Shown in pieces: positions 1 to 10,919 of a stretch of 64,000 nt of DNA. Source of the stretch: Tomocerus qinae (lineage: Eukaryota; Arthropoda; Collembola; Entomobryomorpha; Tomoceridae); assembly GCA_020055645.1 (NCBI GenBank), contig CM034546.1, positions 10,602,001-10,666,000 on the forward strand. Reading direction: 5' to 3'. Under the pieces are notes generated by a model, which did not search any database, was not told the origin of the DNA, and saw only the letters and a program-made list of their open reading frames with translations. How positions within the stretch are numbered: the first letter of the stretch is position 1; each line of letters begins with the position of its first letter. A program made the translations under genes and the position numbers.

Positions 1-1030
1 ATATATAACTCTATAAGCCCAATTCATACATATATATGCCCAATATATACCTATATATGCTGAATACATACCTATGTATGACCAATATGTACCTATATGT
101 ACCTATATATTCCCAATATATAGCTATATATGCCCATTATATAGCTATATTTGCCCAGTATATACCTATATATGCCTAATATATACCTATATATGACCAA
201 TATATACCTATATATGACCAATATATACCCATATTTGACCAATATATACCTAATATATACCTATATATACCCAATATATAGCTATATATGCCCATTATAT
301 ACCTATATATACCCAATATATAGCTATATATGCCCATTATATACCTATATATGACCAATACATACCTATATTTGACCAAAATATACCTATATTTGACCAA
401 TATATATCTATATTTGACCATTATATACCTATATATCCCCAATATGGTCCTATATATGTCTAATATATAGCCATATATACCTAATATATACCTATATATG
501 CCCATTATATTACTATATATGCCCAACACATACCTATATATGTCCAATATATACCTACATTTGCTCAATATATACCTATATGTACGTATATATGCCCAAT
601 ATATAGCTATATATGCCCATTATATAGCTATATATGCCCATTATAGAGCCATATATGGCCATTATATAGCTATATATGCCCATTATATAGCTTTATATGC
701 CCATTATATAGCTATATATGCCCAATATGTAACTATATATGCCCAATATATACCTATATATGCCCTACATATACCTATATATGCCCTACATATACCTATA
801 TATGCCCTACATATACCTATATATGCCCAGTATATACCTATATATGCCCACTATATACCTATATACGCCCAATATATATCGATATATGCCCAATATGTAG
901 CCATAAATTTCTAATATATAGCCATATATGTCTGATATATTGACATATATGCCCAATATAGGGGCATATACGCCTAATATATAGGCCTTTATCCCTAATA
1001 TATAACAATATATGTCTAATATACGCATCT
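1..1030. repeat. 21-bp AT-rich minisatellite
   Basis: About 49 imperfect copies of a 21-base unit that alternates TATATATGCCC with an ATATATAGC or ATATATACC half. The array begins at or before the window edge and fades into unique sequence near 1030. Because 21 is divisible by 3 and the unit contains few stops, both strands carry open frames that encode a seven-residue period rich in Tyr and Ile. These frames are by-products of the repeat and not genes. Confidence 0.9.
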
Positions 1031-2141
1031 GTTAATTATCTAAACATTTTAATATAAGTAGATGGGTTGGAAAACCTATTTAATATTTTAATTAACCAGT
1101 TTCATTTTTATGCCATTTATGAAACCCTGGACTAATTTTGTTCGAATATAGTCATTTTTTGCCAAACTTTGAACGACATTATCTCCGGCGTCCCACAATT
1201 GCCCACGGCGGAATAAATTGCATCTGTTTCGTCAGATTCCCGTTATTCCGATTCAAGTCAAACTTCCATGGGCAATTGTGGGACACGCTTGTTATTCTCA
1301 ATTGAAAAAAATTTGGAAATTTTGATCTATTTCGAAAAACGCGAACAATGAGAAATAAAATTTGTTTCTATACTAATCTACAATACCCATTTGTATTTTT
1401 AAAAAATATTTCTTACTGATACCTTGCACTGTTACTGAGATATAATCATCTCATTATTTAGTCACACATGATTTTCTGTAATTTCTGTTTACTTTTACCC
1501 CCCTTGGGAGGTGTTTAGAGATTTTTAGAAAATGTTTGAACCACTTATTCTTGTAGTTGACATTTCTGATTTTTTGAGACTATACTTATGGTAATCTAAG
1601 ATGTCGATTTTATTCATTGGTTGTCCATAGATGGATTCACTCTAACGCGCATTAAATTTACAAAGAAAAAAGAGTAATTTGGTATAATATACAAATTCTA
1701 TTAGATCAACTGAATCTTACGAATAAATTAATTTACCTTATACTTGTGTAAATTAGATATTGTACTGTAATCATACATCACTGAGCAATTCCCGTAAAGC
1801 TGTTTTACCTAAACCTAAATTAGTTGTGCTTCCATCATAAATTTATTGTAACTTGAAGTGCATCGTAATCCTGAGTAGAATTAAAAAGCATCAGGAACAG
1901 ACTCTTAATATTCTCTTATGTTAATAGGTGTGTTTCAAGCTATCGAAAAACCGGGGTTTTTTAGGAAAAAACTTTCTACCCCAGGTTTTTTGGATTTCAG
2001 GGTTTTTTTTATATAATTATAGGCATAAATACAAGCCTATGCTATATAGCATATAGATAGGAAAACTTCTAGCCCTATTCTCACCATTTGTTCCTATTTG
2101 TATAATGTATGGTATACAGCATCAACATTAAGCCAAAGTAT
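1031..2141. other. Intergenic, no gene seen
   Basis: AT-rich sequence with no supported open frame. It contains a 16-base inverted repeat (1190-1205 against 1269-1284, core CCCACAATTG) that could form a stem around a 63-base loop. It also contains a G/T-run stretch at 1950-2010. Confidence 0.6.
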
Positions 2142-2749
2142 ATATCGTCCCTTAAGGATCGAAAAAGCCTCTATCCACTTTCAGATTGGTGGACGAATAA
2201 GCCTATATCCATTTTTTGTTTGGTGGACGAATAAGCCTATATCCATTTTTTGTTTGGTGGACGAATAAGCCTATATCCAATTTTCGTTTGGTGCAGGAAA
2301 TAGCCTCTGTCATCTTACAGCATTACGTAAAGTTGTCGGGGCACAGTAAGAATAAACAAGTTGACGAAATGAAGATTTTACTATTTTTATGTTGATACTT
2401 GAAATATATCATGCTAGAATGTACATAAACATTATAAATTTTAGCTAATTACACAGTAAGACAAAAACAAAACTTTTAACGACACAAATTCGTATTTTGA
2501 TATTGGATAAAACTGAACTGGCTGGAAGGAAGAATAAAATTTCAATATTTCCGCCACCCATATTAACTATGTATCAATACGCCCCTATAACTTTACAAGC
2601 AAAGCTGCAAGAGGATAGAAGCTATTTCCTGCACCAAACGAAAATTGGATATAGGCTTATTCGTCCACCAAACAAAAAATGGATATAGGCTTATTCGTCC
2701 ACCAATCTGAAAGTGGATAGAGGCTTTTTCGATCCTTAAGGGACGATAT
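2142..2749. mobile_element. MITE with long, repeat-containing TIRs
   Basis: A 608-bp non-autonomous DNA element. The left arm (about 2142-2307) is the reverse complement of the right arm (about 2612-2749), and both end in ATCGTCCCTTAAGG. Each arm contains tandem copies of a block that includes GGACGAATAAGCC, three on the left and two on the right. The interior has no convincing coding capacity. The same terminal CGTCCCTTAA occurs in the smaller element at 14031-14212, so this is a family. The superfamily is unassigned because no clear target-site duplication is visible. Confidence 0.75.
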
Positions 2750-3732
2750 TTAGTAACAAGAAACTACTTATCAATGTTATATACGCATACTCATACGATA
2801 CATTGTAATTATAACACTCACGTATGAATTCTGAATGTAAATTAACATTGTAACCTTGGCCTCTTCACTGGCTTTGACAGAAACAGAACGACAGAAAGTT
2901 ATTTCAACAGAAAGTTATTGCATAAACGATGTATGCTAAACTTTTCATCGGTAAATATTATAAACATTGGTTCAGGTATAACGTAAGTCGCAAAGGAACA
3001 TGAACATTATGAATGATGTTATTACACCTAAAATAATATTTGCTTGCTTTCATGGCAAGACAACTTCAAAATAATAATAGTTTTGAACTTTAAATTATTG
3101 TATTTCCAATATTTTTCTTATAAAGTTATTTCAGGTGGTGCTTTTGGGTTTCCTCATACCTTATAAGTATTTATTTAACACTGTGACAAAGTTTACTAAC
3201 CAATAAAGAATTAAAATTCCAAACTTTCGTTGCGCTTATCTAGCATTTACGAGTAGCTTCTTGTGCAATACATTTTTACATGTCTTCCATCAATTATGGT
3301 AACCATTAAATCCAAACAATGTGAATGAGACGGTCTCCAGGCATTATTTATAATATGAATGTATAATTTAGCCTCGGACGCAGCCAGAAAAATATTATAA
3401 TCGTCTATAATTATTTATTGCGGTGCACAATGTACTTAGTAATTATGTAGTATTTGCACCCAATAATCTATGTTTCAGTTTATAATTATTGACCAATACT
3501 ATTAAATAGCTCACTATGAATGCATACCTTGGAAAACAATTTAATAATGCTCGCTTACATGTAATTATTTCAAACAAAGCAACTGCAGACAGTTGTTGGA
3601 GAAGTAATGACATGCAATTTGTGCTTATGTTGGCCTCTATTTATTGAGCTAGTCAGATTTACAATGATACTCACCATTAACATCTTGCCATCATTCTCAC
3701 AGGCAACATTTCAGAGTAAAAATCCTATTAAA
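2750..3732. other. Intergenic upstream of receptor gene
   Basis: No supported gene. This is probably 5' flank and promoter of the plus-strand receptor gene that follows. No unambiguous core promoter could be picked in such AT-rich DNA. Confidence 0.5.
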
Positions 3733-5685
3733 ATGCAATATTTTCGATTATTGCTGTTAATTTTTCTACAAGCAAAAGTGGAATCATATTCTCTAATTAA
3801 AATTCCCGATCTAGAACTGATGATAAACGAATTTCCTGACTGTGCAGTTTATTTCGCGTATGACGACTACTCTCCAGACTTAGATGGAAATTTAAAGTTT
3901 CCTGTTTCAATTATACACCTTCATAAATTGGAGCAGAGGCCAGTAAACCGAAAATGGACATTTCCCTATGTAATAATAACGATACATTTTGAACGATTTA
4001 AATATCCTACATATGACGACCAAAAATGCTTTGGCCGTGGAAATGTGAAAAAATCTCTATTTTGTTACGGACCGTTTTATCATATCTACATCGTTCCAGA
4101 ATTCACTACAGATATACCACTGGGTACCGGTCTTTCCCTAATTTTGACATCTAATAAAATAGAGCATCAGATGGGATGTATGTTATTCGAAATAACAAGT
4201 GTACAAACGGTCTGCATTGGTTGCGTTTTTGTGACTAAGTTAAACATAGCAATTCGCCGTCCTCCTCGGTTATCGGCAATAACAAATATATTACCATTTC
4301 CAGATGATTCTGACAGGAGAATACAAACGCAACAGACATTTCGTAACTTTCACAAAGAATTTTACAATTCGAAAATTGTGTTTCAAATGAATGAGTTAAA
4401 TCTATGGCAACAGTACAATTCAAATTTCACAATTTTAAATCAAACATCAATTGATGCAAAATGGATAAATCCGTTCAAATCTTTAGCTGCTCAGAAATTG
4501 TCGTATGAAGATGTTCTCGAAACGTTTTTATGGGACAGTTTCAAAATCATCACGTCAGAAAACAAATACAACTTTAAAGTAGATCTAAGTCGGGCTAGTA
4601 ATATTTTTCCGAGTCCCCAAGTATGGTACAAAATGGATAGCATTAAGTTTCTAACTTGTTCAGGTGGATTGAGGTATCCTGTGCTGCAATTATACATCAT
4701 GCCTTACGATAAAACTTCTTGGATTCTTTTATTCTTATCTATGATTCTGCTTACACTTTCGTTTACCTTACAAGAATCGCAACAGAATGGAATTTACAGA
4801 AATAGAATTTGTTACAATTTTTTGGGATTTTTTTCCGTTTTGGTTGAACAATCATTTAACATTGGGAAAAGGGAGAATAAAACAATGGGTTTAACCTTAG
4901 GGATTTGGATCATTTTTGGAATTGTTATTAGCAATGGGTACAAAGGAACTATTACGAGTCAAATGACAATTCCACGTCCGATAAATTTTTCCATTAATTA
5001 TTTTGATGACCTCGTTAACTTTACATATATTGCCCCAGGAACTTTGAAACAACCTTTGGAATTAAAAAAGCGTGCAATACGTTATAACAGACATTGCGAT
5101 TCGCCGTTATGGTATTGGGAGGAACAGAGATATTTACCATTTTGCTCAATTGATGGAAAACACAAAAACGGAAGCGATTCGTGTGGAACATTTAATCCAA
5201 AAACGTGCGAAAGAGGGAATTTTTTTTGGAAACCAGGTGTGTTCACTACTGGAAAAACTGTGTTAACAGAGAATAATATCGTAGGAGATGAAATGACAGA
5301 GTGGAATTGGTACAACTTGCCTAAAAATGAGTCCAATCTACAGAATTGTCCAAATATCCTTAGAAAAGGCAACATTGGTTTCCCAGAAGCCAGATGCGAT
5401 GAAAGAAATGAGCATAATGAACAATTATTTTTTGGAAGAGTAACATCTTTCCTCAAGAAATGTTCGCAGAAAAGAGTCTACATTGATTACGAAAGCGTTT
5501 TGCATCTCTACCGCCAATATCGATTTGACAATAAGGATTATATGATTAGCAAAGATGCCATACCGTTTTTGCACGGTGGAGTAATTAAATTTCCTAATTA
5601 TGCTACTAAACAGCAACTGTACTTGCAAATGCTAAATTTTGTGAGTTCCGGAATCAACCAACTATTTCTAAGTTGGGACTTCTAA
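3733..5685 (+). CDS. Ionotropic-receptor-like protein (IR/GluR fold)
   Basis: Probable ligand-gated, chemosensory-type channel subunit of the plasma membrane. The open frame runs upstream to 3607, but the ATG at 3733 begins a good signal peptide (MQYFRLLLLIFLQ), so I prefer that start (650 residues). In this numbering a divergent extracellular region occupies about 20-325. M1 lies near 330-346, a pore-like segment near 362-378, and M3 near 385-409. M3 ends in the family signature GYKGTITSQMTIP. A long Cys-containing S2-like lobe follows. The expected final membrane helix (M4) is absent from this frame but is found just downstream in another frame. That implies a one-base shift between about 5640 and 5685, or a sequence error. 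The pore and M3 signature make the family call firm. Ligand and function are unknown. Confidence 0.75.
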   Translation: MQYFRLLLLIFLQAKVESYSLIKIPDLELMINEFPDCAVYFAYDDYSPDLDGNLKFPVSIIHLHKLEQRPVNRKWTFPYVIITIHFERFKYPTYDDQKCFGRGNVKKSLFCYGPFYHIYIVPEFTTDIPLGTGLSLILTSNKIEHQMGCMLFEITSVQTVCIGCVFVTKLNIAIRRPPRLSAITNILPFPDDSDRRIQTQQTFRNFHKEFYNSKIVFQMNELNLWQQYNSNFTILNQTSIDAKWINPFKSLAAQKLSYEDVLETFLWDSFKIITSENKYNFKVDLSRASNIFPSPQVWYKMDSIKFLTCSGGLRYPVLQLYIMPYDKTSWILLFLSMILLTLSFTLQESQQNGIYRNRICYNFLGFFSVLVEQSFNIGKRENKTMGLTLGIWIIFGIVISNGYKGTITSQMTIPRPINFSINYFDDLVNFTYIAPGTLKQPLELKKRAIRYNRHCDSPLWYWEEQRYLPFCSIDGKHKNGSDSCGTFNPKTCERGNFFWKPGVFTTGKTVLTENNIVGDEMTEWNWYNLPKNESNLQNCPNILRKGNIGFPEARCDERNEHNEQLFFGRVTSFLKKCSQKRVYIDYESVLHLYRQYRFDNKDYMISKDAIPFLHGGVIKFPNYATKQQLYLQMLNFVSSGINQLFLSWDF

Positions 5686-5810
5686 CCTTTGATTCGTCCC
5701 ATTATTTTCATATTTGTGGTTTCATTGCCTTTGTATGCTTATGTGCTTTAATAATATTTTGTTTCGAACAAATTGTATGTTTAAAATTTAGGCAGGGTTT
5801 TAAGTCCTAG
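5640..5810 (+). other. Displaced M4 segment of the receptor gene
   Basis: In the frame offset by one base from the receptor frame, a stretch open to the TAG at 5808-5810 encodes FHICGFIAFVCLCALIIFCFE. This is a hydrophobic helix followed by Glu, as expected for the M4 end of an ionotropic receptor. Both frames are open across about 5640-5685, so a single-base indel anywhere there would account for the break. It may be a true pseudogenising change, a polymorphism or an assembly error. Confidence 0.6.
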
Positions 5811-6623
5811 TGAGGTCACTGAACAATACAATTCATATGATTTTTTAATTCAAGGTTTCGCACATCGCATAAAAGTACATAAGTATCTCCTCTCTCTGGT
5901 AAGGGGATTAGACAGTTTCCCAAAACATTAGTATAAACCTTCTATACTCCAAAATCCTAAACTGTAATAACGTCAATCAATTTCCTTACTCAATAAAAAC
6001 TGTTGTATAAAATTGAGTATTTTCAATTTTTATTGCCAGGTTAATGCTATTTCTGCATGCAGCTTCGTATACATAGTAAATATTGTAGGGTTTGCCATGC
6101 ATCATAATTTCTTATCATAACGTTAAATGGATACCTGTAAGTAATATTTATAATGCAAACATTGAAGCTTTGCCAGAACTTTTTTATCCCCTTTAGTATT
6201 AAAAAACAAGGAGGTAATTAGGTGGTGGACGGTAGTGATTTAGGTTGATGCCTCTATAAATAACTGGCATTTTCATATAAATCAAATTGCATAAGTCGGT
6301 TTAATTACTCATTACTCCGTAGAAATTATTCACGCAATTTTACAATGAATGTAAAAGATCAATATGATTTACATGACATCAGTTTCTTTTCAAGTTTTTC
6401 TAGTTATAAAAAATGTCGTAGCTTTAAGATGGTAGCAACAGTAATACGGGTAACGAAGTTGAATTTAAGCCTAATAAATAATGTCAATAAACATTAGAAA
6501 ACGTTTTTGTTGTCTTTTTAGCTATAATAAGTTATCTCTATTATTCTAGTCACTCTATTATTATTATTATTATTAATCTGTTGTACGTTTCATAGCAGGA
6601 AGTAGTAAAGAGTAGCTTCTGGA
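5811..6623. other. Intergenic between two genes' 3' ends
   Basis: No gene seen. It holds a short TTA microsatellite near 6558-6576. It lies between the 3' end of the plus-strand receptor and the 3' end of the minus-strand small membrane protein copy. Confidence 0.5.
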
Positions 6624-7471
6624 TTAAAAATCAGAGCCATGATTAAACGAAGACTGATGGTGAATTTCAATGTGGCTTTTAGGAAAACAAAGTTTGGAAT
6701 TCTTTTATATCGAATTGACATAAGAAAATTGTTTTGCATGCGGAAATATTTCTGAATTTACCTTATCGCCAATTGGTGGTGCAGGTTATCATGAGTTATC
6801 GGTGTATCATTTCTGGTGTATGTTGGCCATCCATCTGAAAACAATGAATTAAATTTTTATTTCCTGGGACCAACCTGAAAGGGACTTTAGTCTATCATAA
6901 TCTCATCTTTAGTCTAAAAGGAACAATTATTTGTAAAATTACTACGGTTTTTCATTATTTTATATGACTTACTGGTGTGTATCTTCAAGGTCTTCAAGTC
7001 ATCAAATTTTGCACAATAGCGTAAACAAAGTACTAGAATTATAAATAGTAATACAGTAGAGCCAACAGCCACAAGAATTATAGTATTCGCATCATTCTCA
7101 TCCCTGTGTGAATTCCATTCAGAGAAATATTTAACAAATTGCAGTCAAAATAACTGCATTTAGGTTCAAGTTAGACATCGAACACGTTTTGAATACTTCT
7201 TTTAAATTCTATTTCTTGTATAGTCACTATTTAATGACAAATTAATTTAAATAATATGTGCAGGAATTCAATGGTAATTAATATAGTAATACAGAAAAGT
7301 AAAGTATGTAATTTCCATAAAATGTCTCATTACATAATGTTATTGTATTTCGATTTATATTTTAGTTATCATTTTATAATTTACTTACATGCCTCTATTT
7401 GAAGATTGTGCAGTGACACTTTCGAACGTAGACAAAAGAGAAACTAATACGCCAACAAAGGTGAAATTCCA
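6624..7471 (-). pseudogene. PPSY-cluster membrane protein, decayed copy D
   Basis: Paralogue of the genes at 10920-12178 and 16041-17367, read on the minus strand. Exons inferred: 7389 to about 7471, 6973-7103, 6762-6834, 6624-6675. All junctions are GT-AG with the same phases as the paralogues. Exon 1 encodes the signal peptide (FVGVLVSLLSTFESVTA), exon 2 a short acidic ectodomain, one membrane helix (ILVAVGSTVLLFIILVLCL) and a Cys-containing basic junction. Two defects are visible. The position of the usual ATG reads TTG with no in-frame ATG just upstream. The proline-rich exon 4 ends at a TAA, so the PPSY exon is not reached. It could still be expressed from an unseen upstream exon, but decay is the simpler reading. 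Confidence 0.55.
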
Positions 7472-8329
7472 AAGAGCAAAAAAGGACCTTTTATTGCATT
7501 TTCCTTTTTTGCTTTTTTGTAAAAAAAGGTAAGTGCAAAATTGTAAATAAGATAACCTTTTTCCTTTTTTACGTTTCTAAAAGTTGCAAAAAAATAAATA
7601 AAATGTCTTATTTGGTGGTCTGATATTTCTAGATTAGTGTTCTATTGATTTCAAACACTATTTCCCACCACAAATGTTTACATTATGTTGGTTTCTATAT
7701 ACGCGTCAGATCTAAAAACGATTACCTACATAGCTTTTGATGATGTTATCAAGGGCACTGACTGTATATGTATATTATGAATAGGATTAAGAACTTAACT
7801 AAATTGACTTGTTTTTTTGTTATCAATTGATGTAATGCAAACTGCTTTAGAGATAATTCATTGCAATGACTAAGCCAACTTTAACCCTTTCATGTCATGA
7901 ATTCCCTATGCTATAAGTGGCTGTTATTGTTCACAATCAGCTTTATTAACGTGACATCATAGGCTCATAAATTACACGAATTGAAATCAGTAACAACAAT
8001 TAAGCTACCACTGATCTTTCCCCAAAGTCACAAATAACAAGACAGAATTATTGCGAAGTAGCAAAATACAATGTTTATATTTAATACATTTTGTAGAGGT
8101 CATTCCGTTTAGAAATTATTAGTTGGTTCACACGATCGATCAGCATATTTAGGGATAGTTCTTTGTACACCCATTTTCGTGGAAGATTATTCCAAGCCAT
8201 TGCTGCTGCGTGCTTTTTACCGAAGTTGACCTTGATGCTACAATAAAACTTTGGGGAAACAGTTACAATAATTATATCTGACATTACACCATCCTTCCGT
8301 ACCTAGGTACCGTAGATATTAGCCCCTTT
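7472..8329. other. Intergenic with cluster-flank repeat
   Basis: No supported gene. Positions about 7720-7870 match, in direct orientation, the sequences at 10455-10570 and 12430-12580; all contain AGGATTAAG or AAGGATTTAACTAA-like blocks. They appear to be the retained 5' flanks of successive duplicated cluster units. A minus-strand frame at 8081-8284 faintly resembles the Trp-Asn-x-Leu-Pro tail of LINE reverse transcriptases, too weak to call. Confidence 0.45.
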
Positions 8330-8388
8330 TCATCTGTCGTTTAAAAAACCGAAATTCTTTACAGCATTTTGATAACTGGGTTGTGCCT
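8330..8388 (-). pseudogene. Orphan last exon of a PPSY-cluster gene (copy E)
   Basis: A 59-nt minus-strand segment preceded by a TTCTAG acceptor encodes AQPSYQNAVKNFGFLNDR and a TGA stop. It has the same length and phase as the last exon of the gene at 10920-12178 (APPSYQDAVKNSRFLNDR), with PPSY changed to QPSY. Intron similarity continues to about 8460 and then stops. No exons 1-4 of this copy are visible between here and its apparent 5' flank at 10360-10570. A chemoreceptor fragment occupies that interval instead. It is most likely a remnant. Confidence 0.6.
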
Positions 8389-8685
8389 CTAGAAGTTGAA
8401 ATAGTATATTTTATGATATGTTTTATTATAATTAAGTCCTATGGCCTTGCAATGTAGACACTACATTCAAATAATGAAATCAATTTATATCCCTCAACGT
8501 GATTTTATAGAGCCGTTTAAACGAAAAGTTCGTACACTATCCCCAGCCTCCCCTACTACGTTTTGTTAATGGTTGCCCCAACACGGTTGAGTTATTGTAT
8601 CATTAAAAGCGATTAGAACAGGATTTTTTTACTAAATAGCCTTGCCAATTGACGAGTTTAATGTTTGATTCAAATGATTTAAGCT

Positions 8686-9486
8686 TTATAGATTTGCAGA
8701 AGAAATAAGAAGGGATGTTGTAATATTGAGACTGGCGTCATAACAGTCTAAAGTGTACTGGTGTTTTACCACTGGGAATACTCCGTATCGGACTCCAAAA
8801 GCCTTACTGCTGACGAGCATTTGATTGCAATATTTTTTATCACAACTGGCGGCTGGTAACTCCATTCGTAATGTATTCAGAGTGTCCCATGAACTTTTGT
8901 AACAAACAGAGCAAGAGAATAAAAGGAGAATGAGAGGAATTCCACTTGCACCAAATGCTACTGTCATCAGAACTACATGTTCTATTTCGTCTGTGTTTTG
9001 CTTTATAAGACCAAACACAGAGATCGATTGCATAATCACAAACGAATATATAGCAGATGAAAGAAATTCTTTGAGGAGACAGTCGTTGAATATCTTGTTT
9101 AAAATGCGTAACCCATTGTAGGTTCTGATTTTCTCCTCCAGAGATGCTTCACTTTTTCTGCCAAGAATATATCATTGAAATCTCCATTTATAAATAAAAC
9201 ATGGAATAACAATTTCCGACTTGAATCAAAATTGCCAACCTTATCATATCCAAATAGACACGTTCTTGTTGAGTGGATAGTACGGCCGTCAATATGCTCT
9301 CCAGTTTGTTAAGATGGAACATTTCCAACTCTTTGACGCCTTGCTCAACAACATATCTACCTAAAACCACATTAAATGCTAAATAAGGACCAAAGAAACT
9401 GGGGATAATGTAGATTCCTGTAATCCATTTTGATAACAGCACTTCCCGGAACACGAAGTCTTTAATTCCTGGTTTTTGCCACCAGC
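8686..9486 (-). CDS. 7TM chemoreceptor, gustatory-receptor-like, 3' exons
   Basis: Two joined minus-strand exons, 9240-9486 and 8686-9157, spliced across a GT-AG intron in phase 2. The join restores Arg and continues one frame to the TAA at 8686. The 239 codons encode a WWQKPG-type start, a helix (GIYIIPSFFGPYLAFNVVL), a charged loop with a Lys-Ser-Glu-rich stretch, and two further helices around SAIYSFVIMQSISVF and VLMTVAFGASGIPLILLLF. A short C terminus follows. The layout fits the second half of an arthropod gustatory-type receptor. The 5' exons were not found; exon 9486 starts in mid-codon, so more must lie upstream if the gene is whole. The family call rests on topology and residue pattern only. 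Confidence 0.5.
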
Positions 9487-10919
9487 CTATGTAGAAAATT
9501 AATTAACAAAATGACGATTTCAATGATTGCTATCTTAACATGTCATAAAATATTACAATTCTTATACTTCAATAATTAATTATGGAAAATTCTTTTAATT
9601 CATACCATATTTTATACGCAGGAAAGTTTAAAATTTAGCTATCCATATTGAAGCTATATTTTTTTCAATTCGCAAATGATTTTAAGCTAATAGGAGGTTC
9701 GGTTAGGTTAGGTCCCTTAATAAATGAGTATAGAGTATTTCTTTAATGTGATGCCATTTTCGTTGGTCATAGTCATGAATGTCATGGAAGTCATGGAATT
9801 TTACCCAACATCCCCATCCAGGTGTTTGGATGGGCTGGAAGGGATGTGTTGGTGATGGCTGTATTGGGTGGTTTACTTTATTTGGATGTTGGTGATCGGC
9901 TTAACTGGATGGTTTAGCTTATTTGGATATTGGTGATGGGCTGGATAGGATGTTGATCTTTTCTTGGGTGTTTGGTGATGATGGTTCCTGGATGTTCCAT
10001 CTTTTGCATCGGATGGAATGTTTACCTACAACTTACATCTATGCTGCTAAGTGTTATTCTGTTTTATCCGAAATAAACTGCACGCACCAGGTGGGTGAGG
10101 GAAAGAATTTTCTGAAATACATTCCAACTTACAATATTGACCTGAAATACACACTAGCTTTATTTATAACAGGGCCTGGGCCCTGTGACCGGCTAGTATA
10201 TTATAAAACTATTTGGCTCTCCCTACAATACATAGATACGTAGGTGGAAAAATGTAATAAGTCTACGATTATAATATAGATTAGGAAATGAAGCCGAAGT
10301 TTATAGACGACGAATTGGAGCGAATGAATTAAGATGTATTTGATGTATTGTTATGTTATGATCCGTTAACAAAATGAAATTGGTTTTGCCGGCTTATATC
10401 GGGTTGGTTTATATAATATGTAAATTTTCTTCAGAACCAAAAACACTATTGACTATCTTATCAAGGGCCAAAGGCATAAGCTATATTTATTATGTGATGA
10501 ATATAGGATTAAGGATTTAACTAAATCAACAAGTAATCAGTTAATGTAATCCAAAATACCGCAGAAATACATTCGTTACAGCCTACAGTCAGTCCCCACA
10601 AAAAGTCACACTTTACAGATAAATTCCCTGTGAAATAAGATGAGACCATGAAATTTCAGTTGTGTGCTAATTTTAAAGGGACACTAAAACGTTTTGCAAT
10701 GAAACTGGGGTGAACCTGAGATTTGCTTTGGGATAATTCAATTTTTTGTGTGAAGTGGAATAAAATTGTTCCCAATCTTTGACCAAATAAATAACTCACA
10801 GAAATTATATAATAAATTTTTTTATTGGTTTTTTTGCTAGTAATAAGTTAAGTCAATCCATCATTATTTATGCGTTGTTTGTTGTACCCTTATATGCAGT
10901 AGTAAGTATTAGTCCCTTT
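9487..10919. other. Intergenic with degenerate GGATG repeats and cluster flank
   Basis: No supported gene. 9810-9995 is an imperfect repeat of TTGGATGTTGGTGAT-like blocks, which explains the open frame beginning at 9923. 10360-10570 resembles the 5' flank of the cluster gene at 12300-12580, suggesting a lost or displaced copy here. Confidence 0.5.

Noticed and set aside
151-1028. Open frames of 67-138 codons on both strands
   Set aside because: They are produced by the 21-bp minisatellite and encode only a Tyr/Ile heptad period.
2497-2688. Plus-strand frame of 63 codons
   Set aside because: It runs into the right TIR of the MITE and has no recognised features.
8081-8284. Possible LINE C-terminal remnant (AWNNLPRKW)
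   Set aside because: Only a few residues fit the WNDLP pattern and no reverse transcriptase sequence is nearby.
9923-10243. Plus-strand frame of 106 codons
   Set aside because: Its start lies in a degenerate GGATG-rich repeat; no domain and no splice context.
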